Below, in pieces: positions 15,971 through 24,773 of a stretch of 64,000 nucleotides of DNA. A program made the translations under genes and the position numbers. Every line of letters begins with the position of its first letter. Position 1 is the first letter of the stretch. This DNA is from Arthrobacter sp. StoSoilB5 (GTDB lineage Bacteria; Actinomycetota; Actinomycetes; Actinomycetales; Micrococcaceae). The notes under the pieces were generated by a model, which worked only from the letters and a program-made list of their open reading frames with translations, was not told where the DNA came from and made no database searches. Where the stretch lies: assembly GCF_019977235.1 (NCBI RefSeq), contig NZ_AP024646.1, forward strand, positions 1,984,001 to 2,048,000, read 5' to 3'.

Positions 15971-18559
15971 TTGAAGTTTCTGCTTGGGAAAATATCAGCC
16001 TGCGTTGCCGTTTTAATGGTTATTTTTGGCGCCCTTTCATTGGGGGTGCTCCACCTAAGTGCACCAGCTCACGCCTACGAAGTAGCAACCAACCAGGCAA
16101 GCGTCACCGGTGGGGCGGCTGTTTTGACGATGCCGGGATCCGGTCTGACGGCTACCTATGATCAATCCGGCCTGACTGAACTCGTAGGCAGGTCGACACT
16201 CGACAGCAGGGGCTACGTTGCATCTGATTTCACACCCAGCATTACAAGCACCGCTCCTGCGGTCGAGTTCTCATCGAACCTGATCAACAACTGCCCAGCG
16301 GTAGGCACCTGTACCGGCTTGGGGACCATCACTATCACTTTCAGCCAGCCAGTTCGGAATCCTGTGCTCAATATCGCTGGCCTCGGCGGATACGTCTTGA
16401 ATGACGTCGGCAATAACGGGACCGTCGACAAGCAGTCCCAGCAGCACGCTGTGTTGAACCTTGCAACTGCAGGCCTGACGATGACCAAGCTCTCCGGTGG
16501 AAACCTTTCCGTCTCTGGAAACTCGATCACCACTACCAACGACAATGCGGGAACTGCGTGCAACACAAGTGTGCAGACCGGCACACCTGACCCTGTCGAC
16601 GCCCAGGCGACCGCCGGCTGCGGTTCGGCTCGCATCAATGGAACCGTCACCACGCTGACTTTCGACATCAGTGCTGTTTTTGTCCAAACCACTGCTGCCT
16701 TGCCGGCCTACACCATCAATGACAGTACGGACCCATTGCACAACAGGGACAACTTCGTCATGGCGATGACTGTCCCCCAGGATTTCGGTGACGCGCCTGC
16801 TTCGTACGATCAGAGCAATGCTGCCAGGGCTGTTCTTTCGGATGTGACCCTTGGGGCGAACGTGACTGAGGATAACGCTCAGGTGGCCAACGGCACCGCG
16901 TCGCCGAATGCGGGTGCGACGGCGGCCCAGGACCTGATGGACGACGGCGTGGTTCTGGCGCCCATGACACAGGGTGCTACCAGCTACTCAACCACCGTGG
17001 CGATCAGTGGGGCCAGCAAAGCCGGAACGACCTGTGGCTGGATTGACTTGAACAAGGACGGCCTGTTCAATAACACCGCCGAGCGTGCTTGCGCCACGTT
17101 CGCTGCGGGCGCCACGACCGCAACACTTACCTGGACAGTCCCTGCCGGGGTCACCGCTGGGACAACGTATGCGCGGTTCCGGATCGGCTACACCGCCAGC
17201 CAGATCCAGGTCCCGATCGGTGCCTCGAATTCCGGCGAGGTGGAAGACTACATCTTCACGATCGCTCCGGCGTCCGCTCCTGCCATCACGCTGGTCAAGA
17301 CAGTGGACAAGACCACGCTGGTGGCCGGTGAAACCGCAACCTACACGTTCGTGGCGAAGAACACGGGAAACGTGACGCTCACCTCGGTGGTCATCACCGA
17401 GACCCAATTCTCCGGAACCGGCACCATGTCCGCCCTTTCCTACACTTGGCCTGGCCTTCCCGGGGTCCTTTTGCCCGGACAGTCAGTGACCGCCACCGCA
17501 ACATATGTGGTCACCCAGCCGGACGTCACCACGGGGCTACTGACCAACACGGCGAAGGTCACCGGGAACCCGCCCCTTGGCTTGCCCGTCACGGCAACCG
17601 ATGATGCCCAGGTCACGGCCCCTGCTGCGTGGAAGATCAAAAAGAGCGCCACCGTCAACGGGTCAGTTCCCGCGAACGGGTCCGTCACCCCGGGGCAGAC
17701 CATCGTGTACACCGTGACGGCCACGAGCATCAGCGGGACCATCACCGGAGTCGTGCTCAAGGACAACCTGGCACAGGTCCTGGATGACGCGACGTTCGTG
17801 CCCGGTTCAGCGACCCTGGTGATCGGTACGGGATCACCTGTGGCTGTGGCCGATCCTGTGCCGCCGTCCACGTTGCTGAGCACCGCCGCGTTCACGCTGC
17901 CTGCCGGTCAGACAGCCACCCTGAAGTACAGCGTCGTGGTCAAAACGGGCGCGTGGAACGCACAGCTTGTCAACGTGGTGACGGGCACAGCAACTACCAC
18001 GCCACCGCAGACCTGCGCGCCAAGCTCGGCAGGGCCGGGACCTGACTGCACCACGACGCATCACACCCCGGGCAAAGTGCTGATCGAGAAGATCGGCGAG
18101 TCCTCGGGCGGTACGTGGGTTCCGATGGCGGGCTCCACCTGGGCCGTGCATACCGACAACAACGGCGCACCCGGTGCCGTGCTGGCCAGCCCAGCCGTCA
18201 CCGCTGTGAGCGGGCAAACAGGCCGGTTCCAACTCGAGGGAATCCAGCCAGGAACGTACTGGCTCGAAGAAACCGCAGCGCCGGACGGGTTCAGCCTGCT
18301 GGCCGAACCCGTGCAATTCACCATCGCAGCGAACGGTGCCGTGTCCCTGGGCCAAGGCACCAGCGGCGGAGTAGTGACCAGCACCGACGCCGACGGCGAC
18401 GGGATCTTCCTGCTCACAGTCCGCGACGTGCCGGCACTTCAGCTTCCCGAGTCCGGCGGTATCGGCTGGTGGCCGTTCACCACGGCCGGATCCGTCCTGC
18501 TGTTGGGCGCCCTCGCACTGGCAACAAACCGCCGCCGGCGCGAGTCAATCACTGCTTGA
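15971..18559 (+). CDS. Sortase-anchored multidomain surface protein
   Basis: 862 residues from a TTG at 15971 (GGAGAG six bases upstream). This start gives a proper signal peptide (LGKISACVAVLMVIFGALSL … APAHA, cleavage near residue 35), whereas upstream in-frame ATG starts do not. Domain order: a ~250-residue beta-rich region; a GEVED-type domain (DFGDAPASYD … GWIDLNKDGLFN … NSGEVEDYIF); a DUF11-like repeat (VDKTTLVAGETATYTFVAKN … VVTQPDVTTGLLTNTA); a second DUF11-like repeat (VTPGQTIVYTVTATSISGTI); a SpaA/prealbumin-like Ig fold (LEGIQPGTYWLEETAAPDGF); then LPESG at 825-829, a hydrophobic helix and RRRR. This is the layout of Gram-positive wall-anchored adhesins or pilin-like proteins, with the LPxTG threonine replaced by serine. 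It stands alone, with no sortase gene nearby. Confidence 0.85.
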   Translation: MKFLLGKISACVAVLMVIFGALSLGVLHLSAPAHAYEVATNQASVTGGAAVLTMPGSGLTATYDQSGLTELVGRSTLDSRGYVASDFTPSITSTAPAVEFSSNLINNCPAVGTCTGLGTITITFSQPVRNPVLNIAGLGGYVLNDVGNNGTVDKQSQQHAVLNLATAGLTMTKLSGGNLSVSGNSITTTNDNAGTACNTSVQTGTPDPVDAQATAGCGSARINGTVTTLTFDISAVFVQTTAALPAYTINDSTDPLHNRDNFVMAMTVPQDFGDAPASYDQSNAARAVLSDVTLGANVTEDNAQVANGTASPNAGATAAQDLMDDGVVLAPMTQGATSYSTTVAISGASKAGTTCGWIDLNKDGLFNNTAERACATFAAGATTATLTWTVPAGVTAGTTYARFRIGYTASQIQVPIGASNSGEVEDYIFTIAPASAPAITLVKTVDKTTLVAGETATYTFVAKNTGNVTLTSVVITETQFSGTGTMSALSYTWPGLPGVLLPGQSVTATATYVVTQPDVTTGLLTNTAKVTGNPPLGLPVTATDDAQVTAPAAWKIKKSATVNGSVPANGSVTPGQTIVYTVTATSISGTITGVVLKDNLAQVLDDATFVPGSATLVIGTGSPVAVADPVPPSTLLSTAAFTLPAGQTATLKYSVVVKTGAWNAQLVNVVTGTATTTPPQTCAPSSAGPGPDCTTTHHTPGKVLIEKIGESSGGTWVPMAGSTWAVHTDNNGAPGAVLASPAVTAVSGQTGRFQLEGIQPGTYWLEETAAPDGFSLLAEPVQFTIAANGAVSLGQGTSGGVVTSTDADGDGIFLLTVRDVPALQLPESGGIGWWPFTTAGSVLLLGALALATNRRRRESITA

Positions 18560-18604
18560 TAAGAGTTCGCGCGAGCACCACCACCAGCAACAACAACTGT
18601 AGGC

Positions 18605-18658
18605 ATCACTGCGGCGGCCGCTATCCCGGCCCCCGCAGTGATACGCCCCCGCAGTGAT
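18605..18658 (+). terminator. Hairpin plus repeated arm after the surface-protein gene
   Basis: ATCACTGCGG (18605-18614) pairs with CCGCAGTGAT (18633-18642), and the right arm is repeated at 18649-18658, so two alternative stems are possible. It lies ~45 bases past the stop at 18559 but has no T-tract, so termination is only a guess. Confidence 0.4.
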
Positions 18659-18770
18659 CCCACGATGCGGAAGAACGCCAACCAGGTGCTCTTCCCCACT
18701 CGTATTCTTGTCCGTACTTCTGTAGAGCATTCCAGCGTCACGAACCTGCCTCCGTTTGCACAGCAACATT

Positions 18771-18950
18771 GTGGAGGAACCCAAAGAAGCCGAAGACGCC
18801 AAACCCATCCTGGAAGACCTGGCGACAACGTCGCCCATCCTTGCGGCAAAGCTCGCCCGCCTGCCGGCTGAACAAGCGGCCATGATTCTTGGGGAACGGC
18901 CCACAGAAGGCGGTGTTAGCCCATCCAGGGCAGGCACGCCTGGCAGCTGA
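18771..18950 (+). CDS. Small acidic protein of unknown function
   Basis: 59 residues from GTG 18771; an in-frame TTG at 18756 is an alternative. The composition is protein-like (EEPKEAEDAKPILEDL, then SPILAAKLARLPAEQAAMIL), suggesting a helical, acidic small cytoplasmic protein. No family is recognised and no ribosome-binding site is clear, so a leaderless start would be needed. It lies 37 bases before the nuclease-like gene in the same direction. Confidence 0.35.
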   Translation: MEEPKEAEDAKPILEDLATTSPILAAKLARLPAEQAAMILGERPTEGGVSPSRAGTPGS

Positions 18951-18987
18951 GGGGAATTCTGTCGGTGCTCTGTGTCAGAGTCTTTGT

Positions 18988-19929
18988 ATGACTGCTCCAC
19001 TTCTTGCTCACGCTACCGACTACGGACGTATGTACGCCCGCTCCACAACAGAGCAATTCTCTGTCCCCTCAATCACCACGGTGATAGGGCAGCAGGCGCA
19101 TTCCCTGGACGGCTGGTTCAGCTACATGGGGGCAAGCAGCTTGGCCGCAGATCCCGAACTTCCCGCCTTGCTTGGAAGCCCGGCAAGGATCCGGCAGGCG
19201 GTCAACAAGGCCTCCAAAGCTGCTGAGGCCTACAGGGACCAGGCTGCGGCAAGAGGCGATCGCGTCCACAACTACTGTGAGCAGGTGGCCCTACGCGCCC
19301 TGGGTCGTCCGCATCGGATGCAGGAATGCCGCGATGAGCTTGCCTCCCACGGTGAACAGGCCTTCGCAGCCCGCTTTGACGAATGGTGGGAGCTGTACAG
19401 GGTGGAGCCGCTGGCCCCGGAAATCACTGTCTGGAACAAGACCGTGGGCTATGCCGGCACGCTGGACCTCGTTGCGCGGATTAACGGCCGCATCTGCCTC
19501 ATCGATTACAAGACCAAGGGCACTACACGCGATGGCACTGTAAAGGCACTCGACGACAAAGTCGTGATGCAGCTCGTGGCGGGGATGAAAGCGGAGGAGA
19601 GCCTCGTGGACCCGGTAGCGGGGGAGTGGGAGCCGTGGAAGTTTGGTGAGAACCCCATGTTGTTGGCGGTCGCCATCGGAGAAACGGAAGTCCGGCCGCA
19701 ACGAGCCAACCCGGATGTCCTTAAGCATCATTGGTGGAAGTTCTGTGCCCTGAGGCGCGTCTGGGAGATGTCAGCCGATGTCACTGCGGCTGGGCAGGCA
19801 CTCATGCCCGTCCCGCCGCCGTCATTCGTGTCACCGCCGTTTGAGTCAGCGTCGCTTGTGTCTGCGGCCACTGGATCCGCTGGGGCTGGCGACAGCGGCA
19901 GCAGCCTGCACTCAACTAAACTGGCTTAG
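18988..19929 (+). CDS. PD-(D/E)XK nuclease-like protein
   Basis: 313 residues from ATG 18988; the upstream open extension overlaps the small protein and has no start signal. The core motif of the PD-(D/E)XK superfamily is visible: GTLDLVA (D160) then CLIDYKTKG (D173, K175), the arrangement found in Cas4, RecB C-terminal and lambda-exonuclease-like enzymes. An upstream glutamate (EITVWNK) precedes the GTLD strand, as in those families. No helicase or Fe-S cysteine set is present, so it is a stand-alone nuclease domain, perhaps acting on DNA ends. The C-terminal ~45 residues are low-complexity Pro/Ser/Ala. It is 50 bases upstream of def. I know of no established function. Confidence 0.65.
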   Translation: MTAPLLAHATDYGRMYARSTTEQFSVPSITTVIGQQAHSLDGWFSYMGASSLAADPELPALLGSPARIRQAVNKASKAAEAYRDQAAARGDRVHNYCEQVALRALGRPHRMQECRDELASHGEQAFAARFDEWWELYRVEPLAPEITVWNKTVGYAGTLDLVARINGRICLIDYKTKGTTRDGTVKALDDKVVMQLVAGMKAEESLVDPVAGEWEPWKFGENPMLLAVAIGETEVRPQRANPDVLKHHWWKFCALRRVWEMSADVTAAGQALMPVPPPSFVSPPFESASLVSAATGSAGAGDSGSSLHSTKLA

Positions 19930-19979
19930 GCTCCGCAACAGCCGGACCAGAGTGTGACGATCGTGAGGACTGACAGCAG

Positions 19980-20552
19980 ATGGCAATTTTGAGTATCCGA
20001 ATCATCGGGGATCCGGTGTTGCGCACCGTAGCCGATCCCGTCACTGAATTCGGTCCCGAGCTCGCCAAGCTGGTAGCAGACATGATGGAAACCATGGAGG
20101 ACGTAGATGGCGCTGGCCTTGCTGCCCCCCAGGTGGGCGTCAGTCAGCGTGTCTTCACCTACCGCATCGGGGGCGTAGAGGGGCACATCATCAACCCCGT
20201 CCTGGAAAACAGCGAAGATTTCCAGCCGGACGAAGTTGAAGGCTGCCTTTCCATCCCTGGTCTCGGGTTCCCTGTCCGGCGTTATCGTGCAACCCGGGCA
20301 ACCGGCGTGGACCTCCATGGCAATCCTGTTTCGGTGGACGCAGAGGGAATGCTGGCTCGTTGCTTCCAGCACGAGACCGATCACCTGGACGGCGTCCTTT
20401 ACACGGACAGGCTTGAGGGCGAGGACCGAAAAGCCGCGCTTCGTGCCATCCGAAACGCCAACTACCATGCCGTCACTGAGAAGACCACGTCCAAGCGAGC
20501 AAGCTCTGTTGGCTCCAGCTTCGGTGGCGGTAGCTTCGGAGTGCCCGAGTGA
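19980..20552 (+). CDS. def: Peptide deformylase
   Basis: 190 residues. All three deformylase motifs are present: GAGLAAPQVG (residues 44-53), EGCLSIPG with the metal-binding C89, and FQHETDHLDG with H131, E132 and H135. The enzyme removes the formyl group from the starting methionine of new proteins. The C-terminus is extended by a Ser/Gly-rich tail (SSVGSSFGGGSFG). The stop overlaps the next start (GTGA), coupling it to fmt, whose product adds the formyl group to initiator tRNA. Confidence 0.96.
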   Translation: MAILSIRIIGDPVLRTVADPVTEFGPELAKLVADMMETMEDVDGAGLAAPQVGVSQRVFTYRIGGVEGHIINPVLENSEDFQPDEVEGCLSIPGLGFPVRRYRATRATGVDLHGNPVSVDAEGMLARCFQHETDHLDGVLYTDRLEGEDRKAALRAIRNANYHAVTEKTTSKRASSVGSSFGGGSFGVPE

Positions 20553-21469
20553 GGGTGCTCTTTGCAGGAACTCCGGCAGTCGCCGTTCCGTCCTTGGACG
20601 CCCTTGTCAAGGCAGGCTTCGACGTCGTTGCCGTCCTGACCCGTCCGGATGCGCCTTTGGGACGCAAGCGCGTCATGACACCGTCACCGGTTGCTGCCCG
20701 TGCCCAGGAACTTGGCATCGACGTTATTCGTGCGGCCAAGGTGGACGCTGACACTACGGCTCGAATTGCTGAGACTGCTCCGGATGTAGCCGCCATCGTG
20801 GCTTATGGGGGCATCGTTCCCCGCGCGGCTTTGGGCGTTCCACGGCATGGCTGGGTCAACCTCCACTTCTCACTCCTTCCTGCGTGGCGGGGCGCCGCTC
20901 CTGTGCAGCGCTCCATCATCGCAGGCGACGACGTCACCGGGGCGGCCACCTTCCAGCTGGAAGAAGGGCTGGATACCGGCCCCGTGTTTGGCACGCTCAC
21001 CGAAACCGTGCGCCCGGATGACACCGCTGGGGACCTTCTTGGGCGTCTTTCGCTGAGTGGCGCCGTCCTCCTCAGCCAGACGCTGTCCGCCATCGACGCC
21101 GGGCAGGCGGCACCGCAACCGCAATCCGGCGAGGTTTCACTGGCTCCCAAATTGTCGCTGGAGGACGGACGGTTGGACTGGCAGCAGCCCGCCTTGGCCC
21201 TGAATCGCAGGGCGCGTGGCGTTACGCCCGAGCCCGGTGCCTGGACGACGCTGGAGGGTCAGAGAATCAAGCTTGAACCCGTGGGACTCCGGCCCGACGT
21301 CAAGGACATTGCGCCTGGGGCCATCCGCGTCGATGGAAAGTCCGTGATGGTGGGTACGGGTTCCCACGCGGTGGAATTGGGGCGGATACAACCTGCCGGC
21401 AAAAAGATGATGTCGCCGGCCGACTGGGCCCGCGGCTTGGCTGCACCTGAGAAAGTGGTATTCCAATGA
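20549..21469 (+). CDS. fmt: Methionyl-tRNA formyltransferase
   Basis: 306 residues from GTG 20549. The N-terminal formyltransferase domain begins MRVLFAGTPAVAVPSLDAL and contains VNLHFSLLPAWRGAAPVQRS, the folate/catalytic N-x-H…SLLP region; the C-terminal OB-like tRNA-binding domain covers about 205-300. It transfers formyl from 10-formyltetrahydrofolate to Met-tRNA(fMet). It forms a def-fmt-rsmB run with four-base overlaps at both ends. Confidence 0.96.
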   Translation: MRVLFAGTPAVAVPSLDALVKAGFDVVAVLTRPDAPLGRKRVMTPSPVAARAQELGIDVIRAAKVDADTTARIAETAPDVAAIVAYGGIVPRAALGVPRHGWVNLHFSLLPAWRGAAPVQRSIIAGDDVTGAATFQLEEGLDTGPVFGTLTETVRPDDTAGDLLGRLSLSGAVLLSQTLSAIDAGQAAPQPQSGEVSLAPKLSLEDGRLDWQQPALALNRRARGVTPEPGAWTTLEGQRIKLEPVGLRPDVKDIAPGAIRVDGKSVMVGTGSHAVELGRIQPAGKKMMSPADWARGLAAPEKVVFQ

Positions 21470-23016
21470 GCGAGTCCGGCCGGCGAGGCCCCAACAACAG
21501 CGGGAGCCGGGACGGTGGCGGGCACGGTAATCGTGGAGGCCGCGGCGACAGCAAGCGAAATGCCCAAGGGAGGGAAAGAAACCGGGGACCCCAGAAGGGC
21601 TTCTCTACTAACGCCCCGTCCCAGCGCACGCGCCGTGCGGATCCGGCGCGTTTGGTAGCTTACGAGGTACTCCGCGCCGTCGCGGCGGAAGATGCCTATG
21701 CCAATCTTGTCCTTCCCGCCAGAATTCGCGAACACCGGCTCGATCGGCGCGATGCCGGTTTTGCGACCGAGCTGAGTTACGGGGCCTTGCGTGGACAGGG
21801 CACCTACGATGCCATCCTTGCCCGGTGCGTGGACCGGCCCCTCGAGCAGCTCGACCCCGCGATCCTGGATGCCTTGCGCATCGGGGCGCACCAGCTGCTC
21901 TCCATGCGGGTGCCTGCCCATGCTGCACTGGACCAGACCGTGGGTCTGGCCCGAGCAGTCATCGGCGCTGGACCGTCGGCACTCATCAATGCTGTCCTCC
22001 GCAAGGTCACGGCGCACAGCATGGCCGAGTGGCTGGACATCCTGCTGGAGCAGGAGACTGATGCCACCAGAATCGCTGCGTTGCGGCACGCGCATCCGGA
22101 ATGGATCGTCCGTGCGCTTCGTCAGTCCCTTGTTAACCACGGCCGGCCCTCCTCAGACATTGAGGCCCTGCTGGAGGCAGACAACGCGGCGCCTGTGGTT
22201 AACCTGGTGGCCCTGCCAGGGCTGGGGAACCTTGAGGAAGCTTTCGAGAATGGGGCAACTGCCGGGGAACTGGTGGAGGACTCGGCGCTCTCGGCCGGAG
22301 GCGATCTTGGCCGGCTGGAGTCCGTCCGGAAGGGGACTACCCGTGTCCAGGATGTCGGCTCCCAACTCGTAGCCCGCGCACTCGCGGGTGTGGATCTCGG
22401 CACTTCTGCCCGGCAAGGCGAGCAATGGTTGGACTTGTGTGCAGGGCCGGGCGGCAAAGCTGCTTTGCTTGCCGCCTTGGCACACCGTGAGGGCGCCACC
22501 TTGCTGGCCAACGAGCCCGCCCCGCACCGTGCCAAGCTGGTTCAGCAGGCGCTGTCTGCGGTGCCTGGCGAATCCTGGACAGTGCGGACCGGTGACGGGC
22601 GGGAGGTTGGCGGCGAACAGCCCGACTCCTTTGACAGGGTACTGGTGGACGTTCCCTGCAGTGGTCTTGGCGCCTTGCGCAGGCGTCCCGAATCGCGCTG
22701 GCGCCGGGCACCCAAGGACATTGCGGACCTCGGTCCGCTGCAGCGTGAACTGCTGGCCTCGGCCATCGACGCCGTCAAGCCAGGTGGCGTGGTTGCATAC
22801 GTGACGTGTTCTCCCCACCCGGCGGAAACCACTGCCGTTGTGGGTGACGTCCTCGGAAAGCGCGATGACCTTGAACTGCTGGACGCCGGCCAGGCACTGG
22901 ACGATGCCAGCCTCACCGGAGGCCTTGGGGCCGGGCATGAACTCACCGCCCAGCTGTGGCCGCACGTTCACCACACGGATGCGATGTTCATGGCGCTCAT
23001 CCGCAAGAAGTCCTAG
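21466..23016 (+). CDS. rsmB: 16S rRNA m5C967 methyltransferase (RsmB/Sun)
   Basis: 516 residues from ATG 21466 (ATGA overlap). The first ~45 residues are a Gly/Arg/Ser-rich basic extension (RGPNNSGSRDGGGHGNRGG). Then follow a NusB-like RNA-binding domain (DPARLVAYEVLRAVAAEDAY …) and a Rossmann methyltransferase domain with the SAM motif DLCAGPGGKAALLA, motif IV VDVPCSGLGALRRRP and motif VI YVTCSPHPAET; the two cysteines (PCS, TCS) are the catalytic pair of m5C methyltransferases. It modifies 16S rRNA during ribosome assembly. The basic N-terminal tail is longer than in E. coli Sun (429 residues). Confidence 0.92.
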   Translation: MSESGRRGPNNSGSRDGGGHGNRGGRGDSKRNAQGRERNRGPQKGFSTNAPSQRTRRADPARLVAYEVLRAVAAEDAYANLVLPARIREHRLDRRDAGFATELSYGALRGQGTYDAILARCVDRPLEQLDPAILDALRIGAHQLLSMRVPAHAALDQTVGLARAVIGAGPSALINAVLRKVTAHSMAEWLDILLEQETDATRIAALRHAHPEWIVRALRQSLVNHGRPSSDIEALLEADNAAPVVNLVALPGLGNLEEAFENGATAGELVEDSALSAGGDLGRLESVRKGTTRVQDVGSQLVARALAGVDLGTSARQGEQWLDLCAGPGGKAALLAALAHREGATLLANEPAPHRAKLVQQALSAVPGESWTVRTGDGREVGGEQPDSFDRVLVDVPCSGLGALRRRPESRWRRAPKDIADLGPLQRELLASAIDAVKPGGVVAYVTCSPHPAETTAVVGDVLGKRDDLELLDAGQALDDASLTGGLGAGHELTAQLWPHVHHTDAMFMALIRKKS

Positions 23017-23074
23017 CCCGCCGCCACCCTCGCTTGAACACAATCGATAAAACGACTGACCCAAAGGGGCTGCC

Positions 23075-23761
23075 TTGTCTCAGTGCTGTATCAACCCGAG
23101 CATCCTTTCCGCAGACTTCGTCAACCTTGAGGCGGAGCTGAAGCGGATCGGCAATGCCGATGCCGTGCACGTGGATGTCATGGACAACCACTTCGTTCCC
23201 AACCTGACGCTTGGCTTGCCGGTGGTACAGAGGATCCAGGCCGTCAGCCCGGTTCCCTTGGACGCGCACCTGATGATTTCAGACGCTGACCGCTGGGCAC
23301 CTGCCTACGCGGATGCCGGCGTCGCATCGGTGACGTTTCATGCCGAGGCTGCCATGGCGCCTGTCAAGCTTGCCCGCGAGCTGCGGGCTCGAGGCTCAAA
23401 AGCAGGTATGGCGTTGCGACCTGCCACTCCGGTTGAGCCGTATCTTGACATGCTCAGTGAACTGGACATGTTGCTGATCATGACGGTTGAGCCGGGCTTT
23501 GGCGGCCAGTCCTTCCTGGACATCACCTTGCCCAAGATCCGCCGGGCCCGCGCAGCCATTGACGGATCCGGAATCGGTGTGGCCATCCAGGTGGATGGCG
23601 GGATCACCGAGGAAACCATCCTCCGGGCAGCTGAGGCAGGCGCGAACGTGTTCGTGGCAGGCTCAGCCGTGTACGGGGACAAAGACCCAGCCGCGGCAAT
23701 CGATCGGCTCCGTGCGGCCGGATCCAAGGCCGCAATGGCGGGCGGCCCGGCGAAACCGTGA
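23075..23761 (+). CDS. rpe: Ribulose-phosphate 3-epimerase
   Basis: 228 residues from a TTG at 23075, preceded by AAAGGGG. The TIM-barrel signatures are [50 protein letters not shown] text and [10 protein letters not shown]. It interconverts ribulose 5-phosphate and xylulose 5-phosphate in the pentose phosphate pathway and requires a divalent metal bound by the conserved H, D, H and D residues visible in these motifs. It sits 58 bases after rsmB and immediately before the FMN riboswitch; ribulose 5-phosphate is also the substrate of RibB encoded downstream. Confidence 0.95.
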   Translation: MSQCCINPSILSADFVNLEAELKRIGNADAVHVDVMDNHFVPNLTLGLPVVQRIQAVSPVPLDAHLMISDADRWAPAYADAGVASVTFHAEAAMAPVKLARELRARGSKAGMALRPATPVEPYLDMLSELDMLLIMTVEPGFGGQSFLDITLPKIRRARAAIDGSGIGVAIQVDGGITEETILRAAEAGANVFVAGSAVYGDKDPAAAIDRLRAAGSKAAMAGGPAKP

Positions 23762-23840
23762 CGACCGTCATCCGATGTTACGAAGATTGCAGGGAATAGC
23801 TTAGGCATCTCCGCAGTTGTGGCAGAATAGCAACACACAT

Positions 23841-23991
23841 ACGTGCTCCGGGGTCGGTGTAAGTCCGAACCGGCGGTTATAGTCCGCGACCCGCACGCCT
23901 TTGGAATCCAAGTAATTGGAAACCGCTGGCAAACGGTTGAACCGGTGGAATTCCGGTACCGACAGTTAAAGTCTGGATGGGAGAAGCACGT
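23841..23991 (+). promoter_or_regulatory. FMN riboswitch (RFN element)
   Basis: Conserved RFN blocks are plain: GGGGTCGGTGTAAGTCCGAA, CCGGCGGTTATAGTCCGCGA, then GGTGGAATTCCGGTACCGAC and AGTTAAAGTCTGGATGGGAG. Closing stem P1 is ACGTGCT (23841-23847) with AGCACGT (23985-23991). FMN binding should repress the operon starting at 24081. The expression platform is not obvious, but the ~90 bases before the ATG are the likely site. Confidence 0.96.
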
Positions 23992-24080
23992 ACAGTCATG
24001 CTGTGTGCGTCCTTAGGGACGCCTGGCATTGCGCTGTCGTACACCCCCGGAGCCATCGCGGCTTACTGGGAAGGAACGGC

Positions 24081-24773
24081 ATGGACTTTCTGCGATGGCT
24101 CTTCGAAGCACAGATTCCCGTTGGAGGATCTGCGCTTGTTCTACGCGAAGTGCTTGGCAACATCTTTGGGCTCGCCAGCGCCCTCGGCGGAATGCGCCGC
24201 AAAGTCTGGGCGTGGCCGATAGGCATTGTGGGGAATATCCTCCTGCTGACGGTCTTCCTCGGGAACGTTTTCGGCGCAGCCGCACCCGCAACCCTATGGG
24301 GACAGGCTGCACGGCAGATCATGTTCATAGCCGTCGCCGTCTACGGTTGGTACCGGTGGCAGCAAGGCCGGCAGGCCAGCACCCGCGGACGTGCAATCGT
24401 TCCGGGCTGGGCCAGTAACAGAGTCCGCATCGCCCTTCTTGCGGCAATGGTGGCTGGAACGGCCGCCCTGACACCGCTCTTTGACGCGCTGGGCTCCTAC
24501 CCGCCCGTATGGGCTGATGCCTGGACGTTCACAGGTTCGCTGCTGGCCACATACGGTATGGCCCGCGGATGGACGGAGTTCTGGCTCATCTGGGTAGCCG
24601 TTGACATTGTTGGCGTCCCATTGCTCTTCAGCGCCGGATACTACGCAAGTGCCGTCATGTACCTCTTCTATGGCTTCTTTACGTTGACCGGTTTCTTCGT
24701 GTGGTGGCGGGCAGAGAAGCGCGAACGTGCCTCGGTTGGCCCCGCTCCGGCTGTTGTGGGAGTTGCTCCGTGA
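24081..24773 (+). CDS. ribM: Riboflavin transporter, PnuC-like (RibM)
   Basis: 230 residues from ATG 24081 (GGAAGGAACGGC upstream). The protein is hydrophobic with about seven membrane helices and PnuC-family text (GNIFGLASALGGMRRKVWAW then PIGIVGNILLL, and a late TEFWLIWVAVDIVGVPLLF). PnuC proteins carry nicotinamide riboside, but the riboswitch-controlled members in Corynebacterium and Streptomyces (RibM) import riboflavin by facilitated diffusion. Its place as first gene behind the FMN riboswitch and ahead of ribD supports that function. The stop overlaps the ribD start (GTGA). Confidence 0.88.
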   Translation: MDFLRWLFEAQIPVGGSALVLREVLGNIFGLASALGGMRRKVWAWPIGIVGNILLLTVFLGNVFGAAAPATLWGQAARQIMFIAVAVYGWYRWQQGRQASTRGRAIVPGWASNRVRIALLAAMVAGTAALTPLFDALGSYPPVWADAWTFTGSLLATYGMARGWTEFWLIWVAVDIVGVPLLFSAGYYASAVMYLFYGFFTLTGFFVWWRAEKRERASVGPAPAVVGVAP

